64,000 nt of DNA from contig JAHLEZ010000002.1 in the NCBI GenBank assembly GCA_020726505.1, positions 1,054,001 to 1,118,000 on the forward strand, given 5' to 3'. Below the pieces are notes generated by a model. The model saw only the letters and a program-made list of their open reading frames with translations, did no database searches and had not been told where the DNA came from. This stretch comes from Leptodontidium sp. MPI-SDFR-AT-0119. Lineage: Eukaryota; Ascomycota; Leotiomycetes; Helotiales; Leptodontidiaceae. This document shows positions 47,445 to 58,598 of the stretch, one piece after another. Numbering within the stretch: the stretch's first letter is position 1; each line of letters begins with the position of its first letter. The translations under genes and the position numbers were made by a program.

Positions 47445-50131
47445 TTATCGCGATATCAGGATTCCAAAGCCGTCGACCCAATCGGCGCAAGACCCATAGA
47501 CTCCAACTAAAGTGTAGCCTCTTGGTGGCATCAGAGTATGTCTGTGGTTAGAATTAGTAGTGTCCCATCCAGCGAGGCGAGGTCATCACGTACCCAGAAC
47601 CACCATTTGCGTTTCCATAGACTGCTGATTTTCTACCCAAGCTTGTCATAATAGCCAGACCATCAATCCAAAAGCCACTTCTCAAATAGAATCCAGTGAT
47701 GTACTCGCCCTTGCGCGTGTCTAGAAAGGTCAGTAGAATTCAAAGCTTGCGGCGAGCTACTTACCCAAGTTAAATTCACTGCAGGATCCTCCTCGCTTGC
47801 CGAACAATTGAGATGTGGAGTCCTCATAGCAAAACTCAACTCCGTCCAGGGCGAAACCATGATAGAATTTGACTTGTGTGAGTAATGTCGACTGGTGTAC
47901 TGCACTATGCAGAATGACTTGATCGGGTTGCGAGCCATTCATTTGCGACAGACCTAATTTGCTGCTCCTAAAAGCCAGCTGCCCGTTTGGTAGCTTCACT
48001 CTCGAGGCCTTCGATGCCAACAAGCCGAAGTCCTCGATCTCATGGCTTCCACCTGCAATAGACTTGATACTCAGTTTTAGCTTCGCCTTTCTCCGGTCCT
48101 CTGGCAAGCGAGCTCTTAATTCTTGTTCTGTCAGCTCCTTCTGCCTCTGGATTACAGAATTCGGTCCGTCGCCCAATTCCTGCCAGTGGCGGCACAAGTC
48201 CTCGCCATCCAGGTACATCTCGATGTAGGCAATTCCTGATGGTGCGGTAACCAAGACAATCCCATTGTCGACGGGCCAGGCCTGGACAGAATCGTCGCTG
48301 GGTCGGGGCGGGTCTCCAGGCAATGCGAACGCTGGGTGTGCGCGGAAGCGTAGCAGATCCAGACGGTGCCAGGCGCACTCTTGGTCTGCCAAGACCAACC
48401 CCCCTTTGGACTTCGTTCGCGTAGAATAACACTCCCGAGTCATAAAGGACCTGTTGAATGTAACATAGTCGCGCAGCATAATGCCAGAAGTCTGGTGAGG
48501 ACAGCCAAAGAGGTGTCCAGTTTCGTGCAAGTGCGCCCCAATCCCAATATTCGCCGCCTCCCAGCTGCTTCCAGACTAATTATCAGGTTAGTACATATAG
48601 CGAAAATAGCTGCGAGGGACAAGACATACCTCATTGCAATCATTCGCAACAAAATTAGTATCCGTGGGAGTACAGTCCGAAAATGCAGGTACGACCTCTT
48701 CGATGTGGCTAGGATAACTCTGAAGTGCCTGAGATCCAAACACCGCAAGTTGAATTTCACCCGATCCACCTCCGAGAGCCGCGTGCCCAGTGATCATATT
48801 TTGTGACTTATCCCAATGGGCATCCAAGAGCAGAACAGACACGTATTGTTTCTGACCTGGCAGTGGGTTGAAGTAGTCCTTCACAGCTTCCAAAGCAATG
48901 CTAAAGAGGTCTCCGCTATGTTTAGCATTCGGGTTTTGTTGCGCAAGATCGAGGTCGCGAAGTTCCGCCACTGTTTTGGAACACCGCACGATGTGGATTT
49001 TGGCTTCGGAACGCATGACTCCAGCAGCTTTATCTCTGTAGCTCGCTGTTCCGTTCATCCACTCTTCCTCAAAACGGAAAGCTCGTCTACCCAGCTTGTT
49101 TCGGTACATCTGCTCAGCCTATACAAATCAGTGAGCACGTACTCATTCCAAGTGGACCCAGCACGCCACTTACAGTGAAAGCTTGCCAGAGATATACTGA
49201 CATTCGGAACTTCTTGATTGCTGTCTCAAGACCATTGTCCTCCCTCTCAATCCTGGCTGGAACAGCATCAAACTTTCCTGGTGAGTCCTTTGCCATGAGT
49301 ATGACAAGTTGTAGTGGTGGAGATGCAAGCGGGGGTATCATGTGTATAGTAAGATGCGACGAATGGATCGGATTTCCTAAGTTATTATTCGCAAGCTTGG
49401 GTGAAGTGAAGTTGAAGATCAGCTTGTTTGGTCCTGCAATTTGGGGTTAGCATTGCCTCGTGACGTTGTATGAGCATCTTAGAGAGTATGACGAGAGCTT
49501 CTTTCTTCAATTACGATATACATTGGACCATTTACTCACCAGGAAGTAGATAGACGAGCGCCTTAAAGTGAGATTCACACACTGGCCAATCTGTTGTGGG
49601 GAAACCATCGTCAACCCTCTTCACTGTAATACATCCTTCCAGAGCCTGGAGTGCTGGATCTGCAATGATTCCGTATACTGAAATGACTTTTTGATAGACC
49701 TGTTCATCGTCAGCCACAGTTTTCTTCATTTCCCTAGCAAGATCGCATACCCATGAATTATCCGTGATATTGAGGATCTTTGGTGCATATGGTGAGGATG
49801 GCAGGGAAGAGTTCTGCGCCGGCGATCCCAACCCAGACATGCCCGAAACGCTTCCTGCTGTACTGTATCTTTTGGACGAAGAGGTTGATATTGTTGGGCG
49901 CGAAGGGAGAGGTGGTGGCATGTTGCCCAAGCCTTGCAGGTTCGACGCAGAGCTCGAATTCGTGAGGGGTGGAGTTGTGCTTGTTCCTTCCTGTCCACCG
50001 GCAGAATTCAGAGTTGAAGTAGAGGGAGTCGAGCCATTGGTTTCGTTGCTTGAGGATTCATCAGTCGATTTGTCGGTCCTAAAGCTGGCCTTCGAGCGCC
50101 GCCGGAGGTCTTTCAAGAATGAGGGTGCCAT
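47445..50131 (-). CDS. Putative zinc metalloprotease with C-terminal jacalin-like lectin domain
   Basis: Six exons: 50131-49540, 49433-49174, 49118-48630, 48575-47765, 47720-47594 and 47541-47445, encoding 791 aa. The N-terminal 110 residues are Ser/Thr-rich and disordered. The protease region holds a complete metzincin-like HExxHxxGxxH at residues 464-474 (HLHETGHLFGCPH). Upstream, VSVLLLDAHWDKSQNMITGH and HAALGGGSGEIQLAVFGSQA resemble yeast YIL108W, a putative metallopeptidase. The last about 130 residues (from FYHGFALDGVEFCY through GEYITGFYLRSGFWIDGLAI to GVYGSCADWVDGFGILISR) read as a jacalin/mannose-binding beta-prism lectin domain. There is no signal peptide, so a cytosolic location is likely. 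The substrate is unknown. The call rests on motifs; the exon chain is phase-consistent. Confidence 0.85.
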
Positions 50132-50357
50132 GGTTCATCTGCGCTGGATGAATTAATTAGCTGCGCTCTACTGACTGGCACTCCGCGGACGAAGGTAGGT
50201 AAGTCAATTGGCATCGAATGGGGCTCATAACATACCAAACGAGTGTAATTGGCAAAAGCACTCCACGCCAGAGATGTGTGTACTGACTGCACAGTGCGTT
50301 CTGTCCCGTACCTCAAAGTACGAAGAAGAAGAAGGTACCGTCCAGGTTCAGTCAGGT

Positions 50358-50415
50358 ACAGACAGACAGACAGACAGACAGATAGACAGACAGATAGACA
50401 GACAGACAGACAGAC
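50358..50415. repeat. (CAGA)n microsatellite with GATA interruptions
   Basis: About 14 tetranucleotide units with two CAGATAGA interruptions. Confidence 0.93.
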
Positions 50416-50667
50416 CGGCGCAGGTGTTGCCAGAGCAAGAGGCAAATGAATGGAAGCAAGCAGCAAGCAAGCAAGCAACCTGGAAGCTTACCTGCCAACC
50501 TATGGGCGGCCGGTCTGGGGCTTGACTTGCTCTGCTTTGCCTTGCCTTGCCTTGCCCTCAGTGGCCAGCACGCACGCACCGTACTTTAGGCGATGACGGA
50601 TTGCCTTGTTTTTGATCTCGATAAGAAAGTAAGATGGGAATTGTGGAGAGGGAGGGGAGGGGCAAGG

Positions 50668-50701
50668 GTGGTGTGGTGGTGGTGGTGGTGGTGGTGGTGG
50701 T
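50668..50701. repeat. (GGT)n trinucleotide microsatellite
   Basis: About eleven copies of GGT/TGG in a purine-rich stretch. Confidence 0.9.
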
Positions 50702-51033
50702 GCAGCGCAGGCAGGGGAGATTGCAAGGCACAACAGTGCGTAAGTAAGTGCCCACTGTCTGTGTAGCAACTTGGCGCAGGAGGAAGTGCGGTGCGGTGCG
50801 GTGCGGTGCGATGCAACTCGAATACCGGGACTTTACCGTTGCGATACAGTGAGTGAGTAGATACATACATACGTACTCTAGCAAGGGAGAGAGAAAAGTG
50901 TAGAGCAAGAACAACAAGCAGAGAAGGCCAAGGCCAACCAACCTTCAAGGCTCAAAGCCCGAAGCGAGATAGGTAGTAACTTCGTAAGTACCTAGGGATC
51001 TGTTGGCGGAGAGGATGGCTGCAGCTGCGGTCA

Positions 51034-51072
51034 GTAGGTAGGTAGGTAGGTAGGTAGGTAGGTAGGTAGGTA
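51034..51072. repeat. (TAGG)n microsatellite
   Basis: About nine to ten copies of the tetranucleotide. Confidence 0.93.
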
Positions 51073-51440
51073 TTTGCAGCATCTGCATGCATGCGAGGAC
51101 CTAGACCTAGTAGTGAGTTGTTGATAGTGCATGCATGGTTGAGAAGTTGAGAGCAAGGAAGTGGAAGTCCAGGCCAGGCGTTTGTTAGTCCGTCCGGGAG
51201 TAGGCCTACTTCGGTCAAGTTTCTCCAGTTCCAGGCGGCTCTAGCAGCCTTCGGTTTACCTACAGTAGCTTTCTGTGCTTATCTTGGCCGCTAGAACATC
51301 GAACGTCTAACCAGAACCAACCAGAGCAGGTCGTGTTTGACTTTTGGAATTTCTAACTGGCGCGTTTGGCAAGGGAAAGGCTGGCTGGCTGGCTGGCTGG
51401 TCTGTTTCTGTTTCTGTTTCTGTTAGCAGCTAACCGACGA

Positions 51441-54400
51441 TTAGATACCTGTTACCACTTCGAAGGCTTGAATCAACGACCTCGTAAGATCATCTAACAA
51501 GTCAGCGACTCTCTGTGTCCCACGGAAGAGAACGAGGCAGCGTGAGATAGTAGTTGCTGTTGGAGTCGAAGAGGTTAGTAGTTGGATTTGAGTTTGGTGA
51601 GCTGTTGTTCCCATAAGGAATAGCATAAAAAAACATGAAATCGGGATTCCAAATGGTTGAGCGAATGCATGATCAAAGGAACGTTTTGAAGTTGCGCAGA
51701 CAGGATTGGTCGCAGTCTCTATATCTAGTAGTTCGAAGGGTGGTGCAGAATGAGTTGCAGCTTCCGTTCACATCAGACACTTTGGGGGGGGGGGATCTAG
51801 GTACCTGGCCCAACTTTTGCTTTGCAATACTACATGTATGTGTCATGCCTTGATACTCCAGTGCAGTTTGATTACTACCTACAACATCTTTACTTGTAGA
51901 TTTGTGACTGTAATTTAACTTGAGGTTACTTACTGTCGTGTTTGTTTATTTGCGGGTTGGAAGTTCTTTTTCTCTCACGCTTTGAGTATTTTCATACCTA
52001 CGTTGTGTCTAGAATGCTATTCCTATCGTTTTGGATAGTTAGAAAGGAAAATAGGATAGGAAATTCCTCACAATCATATCTTGGTGTCATTTTGTCATCT
52101 TGTCTCATGTATCAAAGAGTTCCAACCGCCAGCCAACTACCATTAAGCCTGAGCCAGTGAGTTTGCTTTTCTAATTGTCTATCATCGTGTGTGGTGGATG
52201 GGGCGCAAAAGCGGGACCCCTCATGTATCGGATTCTTACAGACAACTTCGGAGCAAACCATGATATGCTTATAAACGGCGTCAAATATTACACAAGCTTG
52301 GTGATGCGCAGAGTTGCACGATCCTGGGTTACATTGGTATCATACTTGCCTATGCCGTAATGGAGTTCCCATTCCAGCCTTCCAGGTTGAGGTCAAGTCA
52401 AACTCGTTGAAACACCACCCGATTTGAAAAGTAGGTTGCTGTTGTGCTGGATTCAACTTATAAGGTCGAAGTCTTTTGGCAAAATAAATAAAAGATGGTG
52501 AGACCGCTCAGAGCAGCTCAAGAACATAGACTGGGGATACAAGTGCACATATGCAGCTAAGGATCTGATAAGCTCAGTGGCAATTTCGTTGACCACACGG
52601 AGGATTAACAATTTATGTTCGGTTAGTATATAGTAATTTCTCGTTACGCAAGCGAAGAAACATATTAGCGAGGGGTATGGGAATTTCCAACAATGACAGT
52701 TTTAGTCACCCGTCTATGAACGGACGGTTAGGCAAGCCTGACAATGATCGGGGATACTTTCAACCTTCGCATCCTGCCTCACATACGTAAGGAGGGTTTT
52801 CAGAATCGAAAAGGTTCCAGTATGACAGACGTATACCGAGAGCTAGAGTCGGTGTTGTAAACACGGGTGGAATTGAGTGAAGATAGCCGAATCCCTCAAG
52901 TCGGGCTGACAGCAGCTGTGCGGAATTCAAGCCTATTCTTTCAAGCTTCCCTGTTACAGTAGACAATACACAAGAACATCCCAATTCAATGACCAAAACT
53001 GTCAAATGAACGCACTCCAATATCACAGGGACCAACGGGTTGCTGTCCATCGGTCCCAAAGAACGTGTAGCCAGCAAACCATATATGTATGTTTGTGCTA
53101 CCTCGGCCTTCCCTCCCAAGCAGCTCTCATCCGTTGTAAAACTGCCTCGGAACTCAATTCTACCTCAAGCATTCCGGACATCGAGGACAGAACTAGTTTT
53201 CACTTCTCATTCTCACACCCGGGACCAACGTCCTATGACTTAAACCAAGCACAAATACTCGTAGACCAAAAATCTAGCATACTTTGGTACTCAGTACCAG
53301 CTCATGAACTTCAAACGGAGGTAAACGATGAGCTTTCTGGTAAGCGAAAACACTTCTTAATTTCTTTCCTTCCCAGAAGCACACACTTGATGCTTCGAAT
53401 TCAAGAGATCCGCCGTGCCTCTTTGCTAAAGATTTGGTTCTGTAATCATCCCGATCGAAGCTGGAACGGGGTATAGAAGTGCCAGTAGATTCCGACGAGA
53501 TGTCAGATGAAACTTTACCTTAAGTCGGTACCCTTCCTCAGTTCCGGTTAGTCTTGTCAAACAGGCTCTTCTCCAACCGGCCGGTTATTAGTAGACCCCA
53601 TGCGAGGGGAATTCACAAGCCACACTTGCTCATGGTTGCTGTCTTAGTTAGTGAGACGTTTTCGAGGTGGCAAATGGTAACTCTCTCCCAGTTGTGGCCG
53701 ACTTCAGAGCATTGTCACCAGATGCGAGGGGAGCATGCATGTCCTCTCTTACAGCTAGAGGCTGGATGAATTCTCCCCTGAACATGATCTGGATTTCTAT
53801 TCCACTTATATTTCTGTCGTCCTGTCGTAGACGCCGCAGCGATCTGGTAAGATGTGCAAAAGTCGTTCTCCGGACCAAAAAGTAACTCGAAACACAGAGA
53901 TCTATATTGGTCTCTGTGACTATGGTCATGATCTTGGCATCTTATATCAGCACCTCCCAATTGACAAATGACCATAGCTGCGTTATGAACTTGCCGAAAG
54001 CAGACAGTAAGTGGCCAATCGAAATCGTGGCTTGTCGTGCAGGGTTCGGCTTGGAAGACTCACTACGATTTGGTGTAGAAAGTCGCAATTAGGGAAACAA
54101 GCCTCCCGGAGAACCCGCGGGTTTGAGGTTGGGCAAGTGTTCGTCTGACAACTGACAAGCTACTCAATCACTCCCTCACCCTTTTCATCTTCGTGTTCGT
54201 GTTGGCTTGTGGCCCTTCATGTCTCGACGAGGCAGCCGAGGATGGATTTTCCCGTGCAGAATGAGGGAGGGGTTGATGAGTTGTGAGCCAAACAACAAGC
54301 GACGCGTCCATGCCTGCCATTCTGCCATTTACCTTACTCAACTGGAACGGATTCCTCAGACAGTTGGGTCAGACTCTATCTACCCCTCCAAGTCTTACTA

Positions 54401-55038
54401 TAGTCTGCTTCGCCGTGACCACTTGCAGTCGAGACTCGAGAATCTCTGCTCAATCACCGACCCCGACGGATGTCTTGTCACCCCGCATCCCGCAGAAGGT
54501 AGCTAATGGTTACTGTACTAGGTGGTTACATCGCAGTACAGTAGTACATAGGCACAGTCAGTCATGCATCGTATGTTTTGCAGTCCAGTCTTGTCCAGTT
54601 GTTCTCCTGATACCAATGATCCAATGATTACCCAGGTTAGCTGTCTCTATCGAACTTGTACCAATGACGTTTGAATGTGGCGAGCGGGTCAATTCCAAAC
54701 CCGTTCGAAGATGTTCTGCATGCCGGGCCGGGTGACTACCCCCCCTGCCCCCTCCCCTCCCTCTTTTTTCATGCCACTCAAAGATCGACACCGGCCGGCC
54801 GGCTTGGCTTGGCCGGTCGATGTCCATACCTACATGTAGAGAGGCACAGCACAGTTCCTATTGTCCGCACTACAAAGGCGGGGACCCCACCACAAGAGTT
54901 GAATCGTGCCTCCTGCAAATGCTACTTTCTTCAAAGGATCGTTTAATCTGACATCAACCCTTCACTCTGAACATCCAAACTCTTTCCTTCCTCCGCCTCA
55001 TCCCTCCTACTGAGTCTGCTTGTAAACCTCTTGAAGCA
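51441..55038. other. Gene-poor region, 3.6 kb, no supported gene
   Basis: I find no conserved ORF, spliced gene, tRNA or transposon. An 11-nt G run lies at 51784-51794. Open frames such as 53006-53476 are of random composition. The last several hundred bases, with a C/T-rich stretch at 54955-55020, should hold the P450 promoter and leader. Confidence 0.45.
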
Positions 55039-56880
55039 ATGCAGCTCCCACTTGCAACTGCTGCCCTTTTGGTAGTTATGTCCTATGCCATCTATATTGT
55101 GCTCAATAGCTTCTTCACATCACGCCGCAATGCAAACAAAGCCCGAGAACTCAAGTGTGAAGAGCCACCTTTTCAAAAGAACAGATATCCCCTAGGTATC
55201 GACAATATTATGAGAGCTCTAGCAGCCGACAAGGAGAAGCTGTTCCCTATCGACATAATTCAACGTACTGTTGATGTTGGAGCCATCACTTACCGGTACT
55301 CCATGCTGGGAAACAACAACGTCTTCACTGCAGACGAGAAGAACATCCAAGCCGTCCTGGCAACTCAATTCAGTGATTTCGATCTTGGACCAACAAGGAG
55401 AGGGAACTTCTGGCCGTTGCTGGGAAATGGCATATTTACACAAGATGGTGCTGGATGTAAGTCAATACGTGGTGCTTTTTTGTCCATCCATATATGAAAC
55501 GGGTTCTTCTCGTGAATCCGATGATTTTACTTCAACTTATCACTCTCTGATTATTGATTCAAGAACTAACCATTGTTAGGGGAACATTCTAGGGCGATGA
55601 TGCGTCCTCAGTTTGCGCGAGAGCAAATTTCAGACCTGGAAATGACCGAAAGACATGTGCAAAACATGATGAAAGCTCTTGACGTCGACTTGCATGCAAA
55701 CAGATGGACAGACTGTGTTGATCTACAGGTCCTGTTCTTTCGCCTCACGCTGGACTCAGCTACAGAATTTCTCTTTGGCGAATCTGTCGACTCACAAATA
55801 CGACTCCTGCCCGGCTTCCAAGACGGCACAGATGGCAACGAGAAATCGTCTGGTCCGTCTTCTGGAGACTTCGCAGCATCCTTCGACAAAGCCCAGATGG
55901 CTTTAGCAACTCGTGGCCGCTTCGGAGACAAATTCTATCTGTGCAATCCAAAGGGCTTCAAGGAAGACTGTGATGTTTGCCACAAGTTCATCGATCACTT
56001 CGTCCGCTTGGCACTCTCAAAAGACCTCCGCGAAAAGGAACTAGAGTCAGGATCGAAGGAGAAGTACGTATTCCTGGAGGCGTTGGCAACTCAGACTCAG
56101 GATCCGGTCGAACTACGCTCTCAACTTTTGAATATCCTTCTCGCAGGCCGAGATACGACCGCATCTTTACTTGGATGGGTATTTCTCAGTCTCGCCCGTG
56201 ACCCAGCACGGTACAAAAAACTCAGAGATATCATCATTGAGGAGTTTGGAACGTACGGCAATCCTAAAGACATAACATTTGCGAAGATGAAGGGATGCCA
56301 GTACCTGCAACATTGTAACAACGAGGCGCTCCGTCTCTACCCTGTCGTTCCCATAAACAGCCGATTCGCCAACAGAGATACCACTATTCCGAGAGGAGGT
56401 GGCAAGGACGGAAAATCTAAGATATTCATTCCCAAGGGTACGGCGGTTGATTATTCTGTGCATGCGATGCATCACAGGAAGGATTTGTGGGGTGAGGACG
56501 TGGAGGAGTTCAAGCCGGAAAGATGGCAGAACAGGAGGCCAGGCTGGGACTTTCTTCCGGTAAGTGAGCCAGCTTCCTAACTCCCCTGGTTATCTTTTTC
56601 TTATGAACCTTTTTGTGTCTTGAGAAAATCTACCTCGCTGGTTTCCCGTCACTTCGCTTCAGCCTTACTTAGGTGACTGACATGTAAACAGTTCAACGGC
56701 GGTCCACGAATCTGCATTGGACAGCAATTCGCTCTGACCGAGAGCTCCTACGTGACGGTGCGCCTACTCCAACGTTTCGACAAACTCGAGAATCTAGAGA
56801 CAGACCCAATTACCAGACATAATCTGTCCCTCACAAACTGTAGTGGGAACGGTGTTAAGGTTCGCGTACATGCAGCATGA
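55039..56880 (+). CDS. Cytochrome P450, CYP52-like (alkane/fatty acid hydroxylase type)
   Basis: Three exons: 55039-55456, 55580-56559 and 56692-56880, encoding 528 aa. The N-terminal hydrophobic anchor (LPLATAALLVVMSYAIYIVL) places it in the ER membrane. Motifs: the WxxxR-like WEHSRAMMRPQF formed across intron 1, the I-helix AGRDTTA at about 328-334, ExxR at 388-391 (EALR), PERW at about 456, and the haem loop FNGGPRICIG with axial Cys474. Overall layout and haem-loop sequence resemble the CYP52 clan of n-alkane/fatty-acid omega-hydroxylases, so membrane lipid or alkane oxidation with a P450 reductase partner is likely. No neighbouring biosynthetic genes suggest a secondary-metabolite cluster. 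The exact CYP family would need a tree. Confidence 0.92.
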
Positions 56881-57450
56881 GGCCCGGATTCATACACGAC
56901 AATGCGGGAGTTAGGACTTACTTTTAGGATATACTAGGCAGATTGTATGCGAAAGTATTCAGCACAGGAAATTGAAATTGAAGCTGTATAAATGCAATTC
57001 CTTCTCCTATTTAGCATCGACCTGCATGTTCCCACCATCGTAAGCCCAAGGTAAACAAACCCCTCTGGCTGCTGGGCTTCGCTCTCGAGACTTCTTTCCA
57101 TACTGGTTCCAATCCGTAAACGTACCTAGACATTCTAAAATCCACCATCTAAAGGTCATACCATGAACTCATTGGAACTCTCGGAGAAATCTCCCCTCGG
57201 CAAGATAATCTTATCTGATGATCAAGCATTGTGCCAAGTTTTACCCGAGGAGATCTGCTGCAGCATCACCTCGGACCTCCCTGCACCCCACATCTAGGTC
57301 AGTGCAGCGCGACACGACATGACCACGACACAACCCCTCTTGCAACAACACAACAAGGCCAATCAATCACTTCTACTACAGCACCCCATTGAGTTCCATT
57401 GAGTCCCTTGGCAACAACAACAACCCACTCACTCCCCTCATTACTTCCCC
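56881..57450. other. Intergenic region P450 / F-box-like gene
   Basis: About 570 bp. P450 3' UTR, then the promoter of the next gene with CAACAACAAC-type leader sequence just before the ATG. Nothing else seen. Confidence 0.5.
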
Positions 57451-58437
57451 ATGGCATCCCCAGCCTCGGACACTGGGATGAAAAGACCTCCTCCCTCCCA
57501 CAAAGCCTCAGCCTCAGCTTCAGCCTCCCCCGACAAACGAATCTGCGCATCTCCACGAGACAGCACCCTCTCCCGCTCAAGAGAACCCCTAGACGTCCAA
57601 TCCATCCTCCAGTTGCCCGAAGATGCCGTCTGGGGCCTCCGAAAGCAGGATCTCCGTAACTGTTTTTTCACGCTTCAGAAGTACGCCTTGAATCCATATC
57701 CAATCAGCAACGATTCACTGGCCCCTCCAGCTCAAGCTGTACTGTCTGGCGATCCCCCTTCCAATCCCGTCCCACGCCCTCTGTCGCCTCTCCTACAACT
57801 GCCCCTCGAGATCAGGCAATTGATCTACTCCCACCTCATGCCTCCTGCCTGCGATCCCCCAATTCGCGGTCCCCACCCGCGACAGCTACAAACTCACATC
57901 CTCCTCACCCAACCGATACCCACCGCCCTACTCTCTCTCAACCACCAGATCCGCTCCGAGGCTATTCCTCTCCTCTATGGTGCCCCTACGCAGACCATCT
58001 ACATAACCGTAGACTACAACCTCTGGGCTCACAAGACCCAGCGAGGAGACATCGTCCTCTCGTCCGCAATCACCTCTGCTATCAAACATGTCAATCTCTC
58101 CATCCATCTGGGGTCCGAGAAGAGGAACACCAAGCCCGGGGAGGTGGAGGCTGATGCACGCGTATCTGAGGTGAAAAAAGGGATCAAGAAGGTGAGGAAG
58201 TGGCTGTCTGGGGCTGATCTTCAGACTCTGAGGATCAGTTGGCAAGAGCCACCGCAGACGTATTTGTGGGACCAAAAGAAAGATATACTGGATGGAGTCA
58301 GACCACTACGGCCGCGAAGAGTGGATGTTGGGGAGATCAACTGGGGGTTGAGTTGGAACAAAGGCAGGAAATATAGATTCGAAGTTCCGTATTTGAAGGA
58401 ATTAGAGCGGGAGAGGCAAATCGAAGCCATCCTGTAA
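57451..58437 (+). CDS. F-box-like hypothetical protein
   Basis: A single exon, 328 aa, with an ATG in good context (cccATGG). The first about 45 residues are Ser/Pro/Ala-rich and low complexity. The segment LPLEIRQLIYSHLMPPACDP (about 114-133) resembles the start of fungal F-box or 2EXR-type domains. It is followed by ALLSLNHQIRSEAIPLLYGA, the pattern seen in many fungal proteins where a short LPxEIRxxIY motif precedes an LLxxxxxIRxEAxxLLY helix. The rest (about 180-328) is charged and unassigned. If it is an F-box protein it would recruit substrates to an SCF ubiquitin ligase, but that is inference. It converges on POM152 with 161 bp between stops. Confidence 0.75.
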   Translation: MASPASDTGMKRPPPSHKASASASASPDKRICASPRDSTLSRSREPLDVQSILQLPEDAVWGLRKQDLRNCFFTLQKYALNPYPISNDSLAPPAQAVLSGDPPSNPVPRPLSPLLQLPLEIRQLIYSHLMPPACDPPIRGPHPRQLQTHILLTQPIPTALLSLNHQIRSEAIPLLYGAPTQTIYITVDYNLWAHKTQRGDIVLSSAITSAIKHVNLSIHLGSEKRNTKPGEVEADARVSEVKKGIKKVRKWLSGADLQTLRISWQEPPQTYLWDQKKDILDGVRPLRPRRVDVGEINWGLSWNKGRKYRFEVPYLKELERERQIEAIL

Positions 58438-58598
58438 AATAAATAAAAAAGATATATGGGAAGAGAACATTTTGATTTGTTTTTGGTATTTTGGTATAGA
58501 ATGGCTAAGATCAGAAGGAGAGACCTGCCAGGGGAACATTTCCCAACGCCGCGCTATGAATTTAATACATTGATCCAACAAGAACCTAATCCACCACT

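Larger units (their letters stand above)
50132..51440. other. Microsatellite-rich 5' flank of the metalloprotease gene
   Basis: About 1.3 kb packed with tandem repeats: (CAGA/GATA)n, (TGG)n, (GCGGT)n near 50788-50810, (TAGG)n, (GGCT)n near 51380-51400 and (TTTCTG)n near 51403-51423. Apparent open frames are translated repeats. It probably contains the promoter of the minus-strand gene. Confidence 0.5.

Noticed and set aside
54955..56880. Secondary-metabolite gene cluster around the P450
   Set aside because: The neighbours are an F-box-like gene and POM152; there is no synthase, transporter or pathway regulator.
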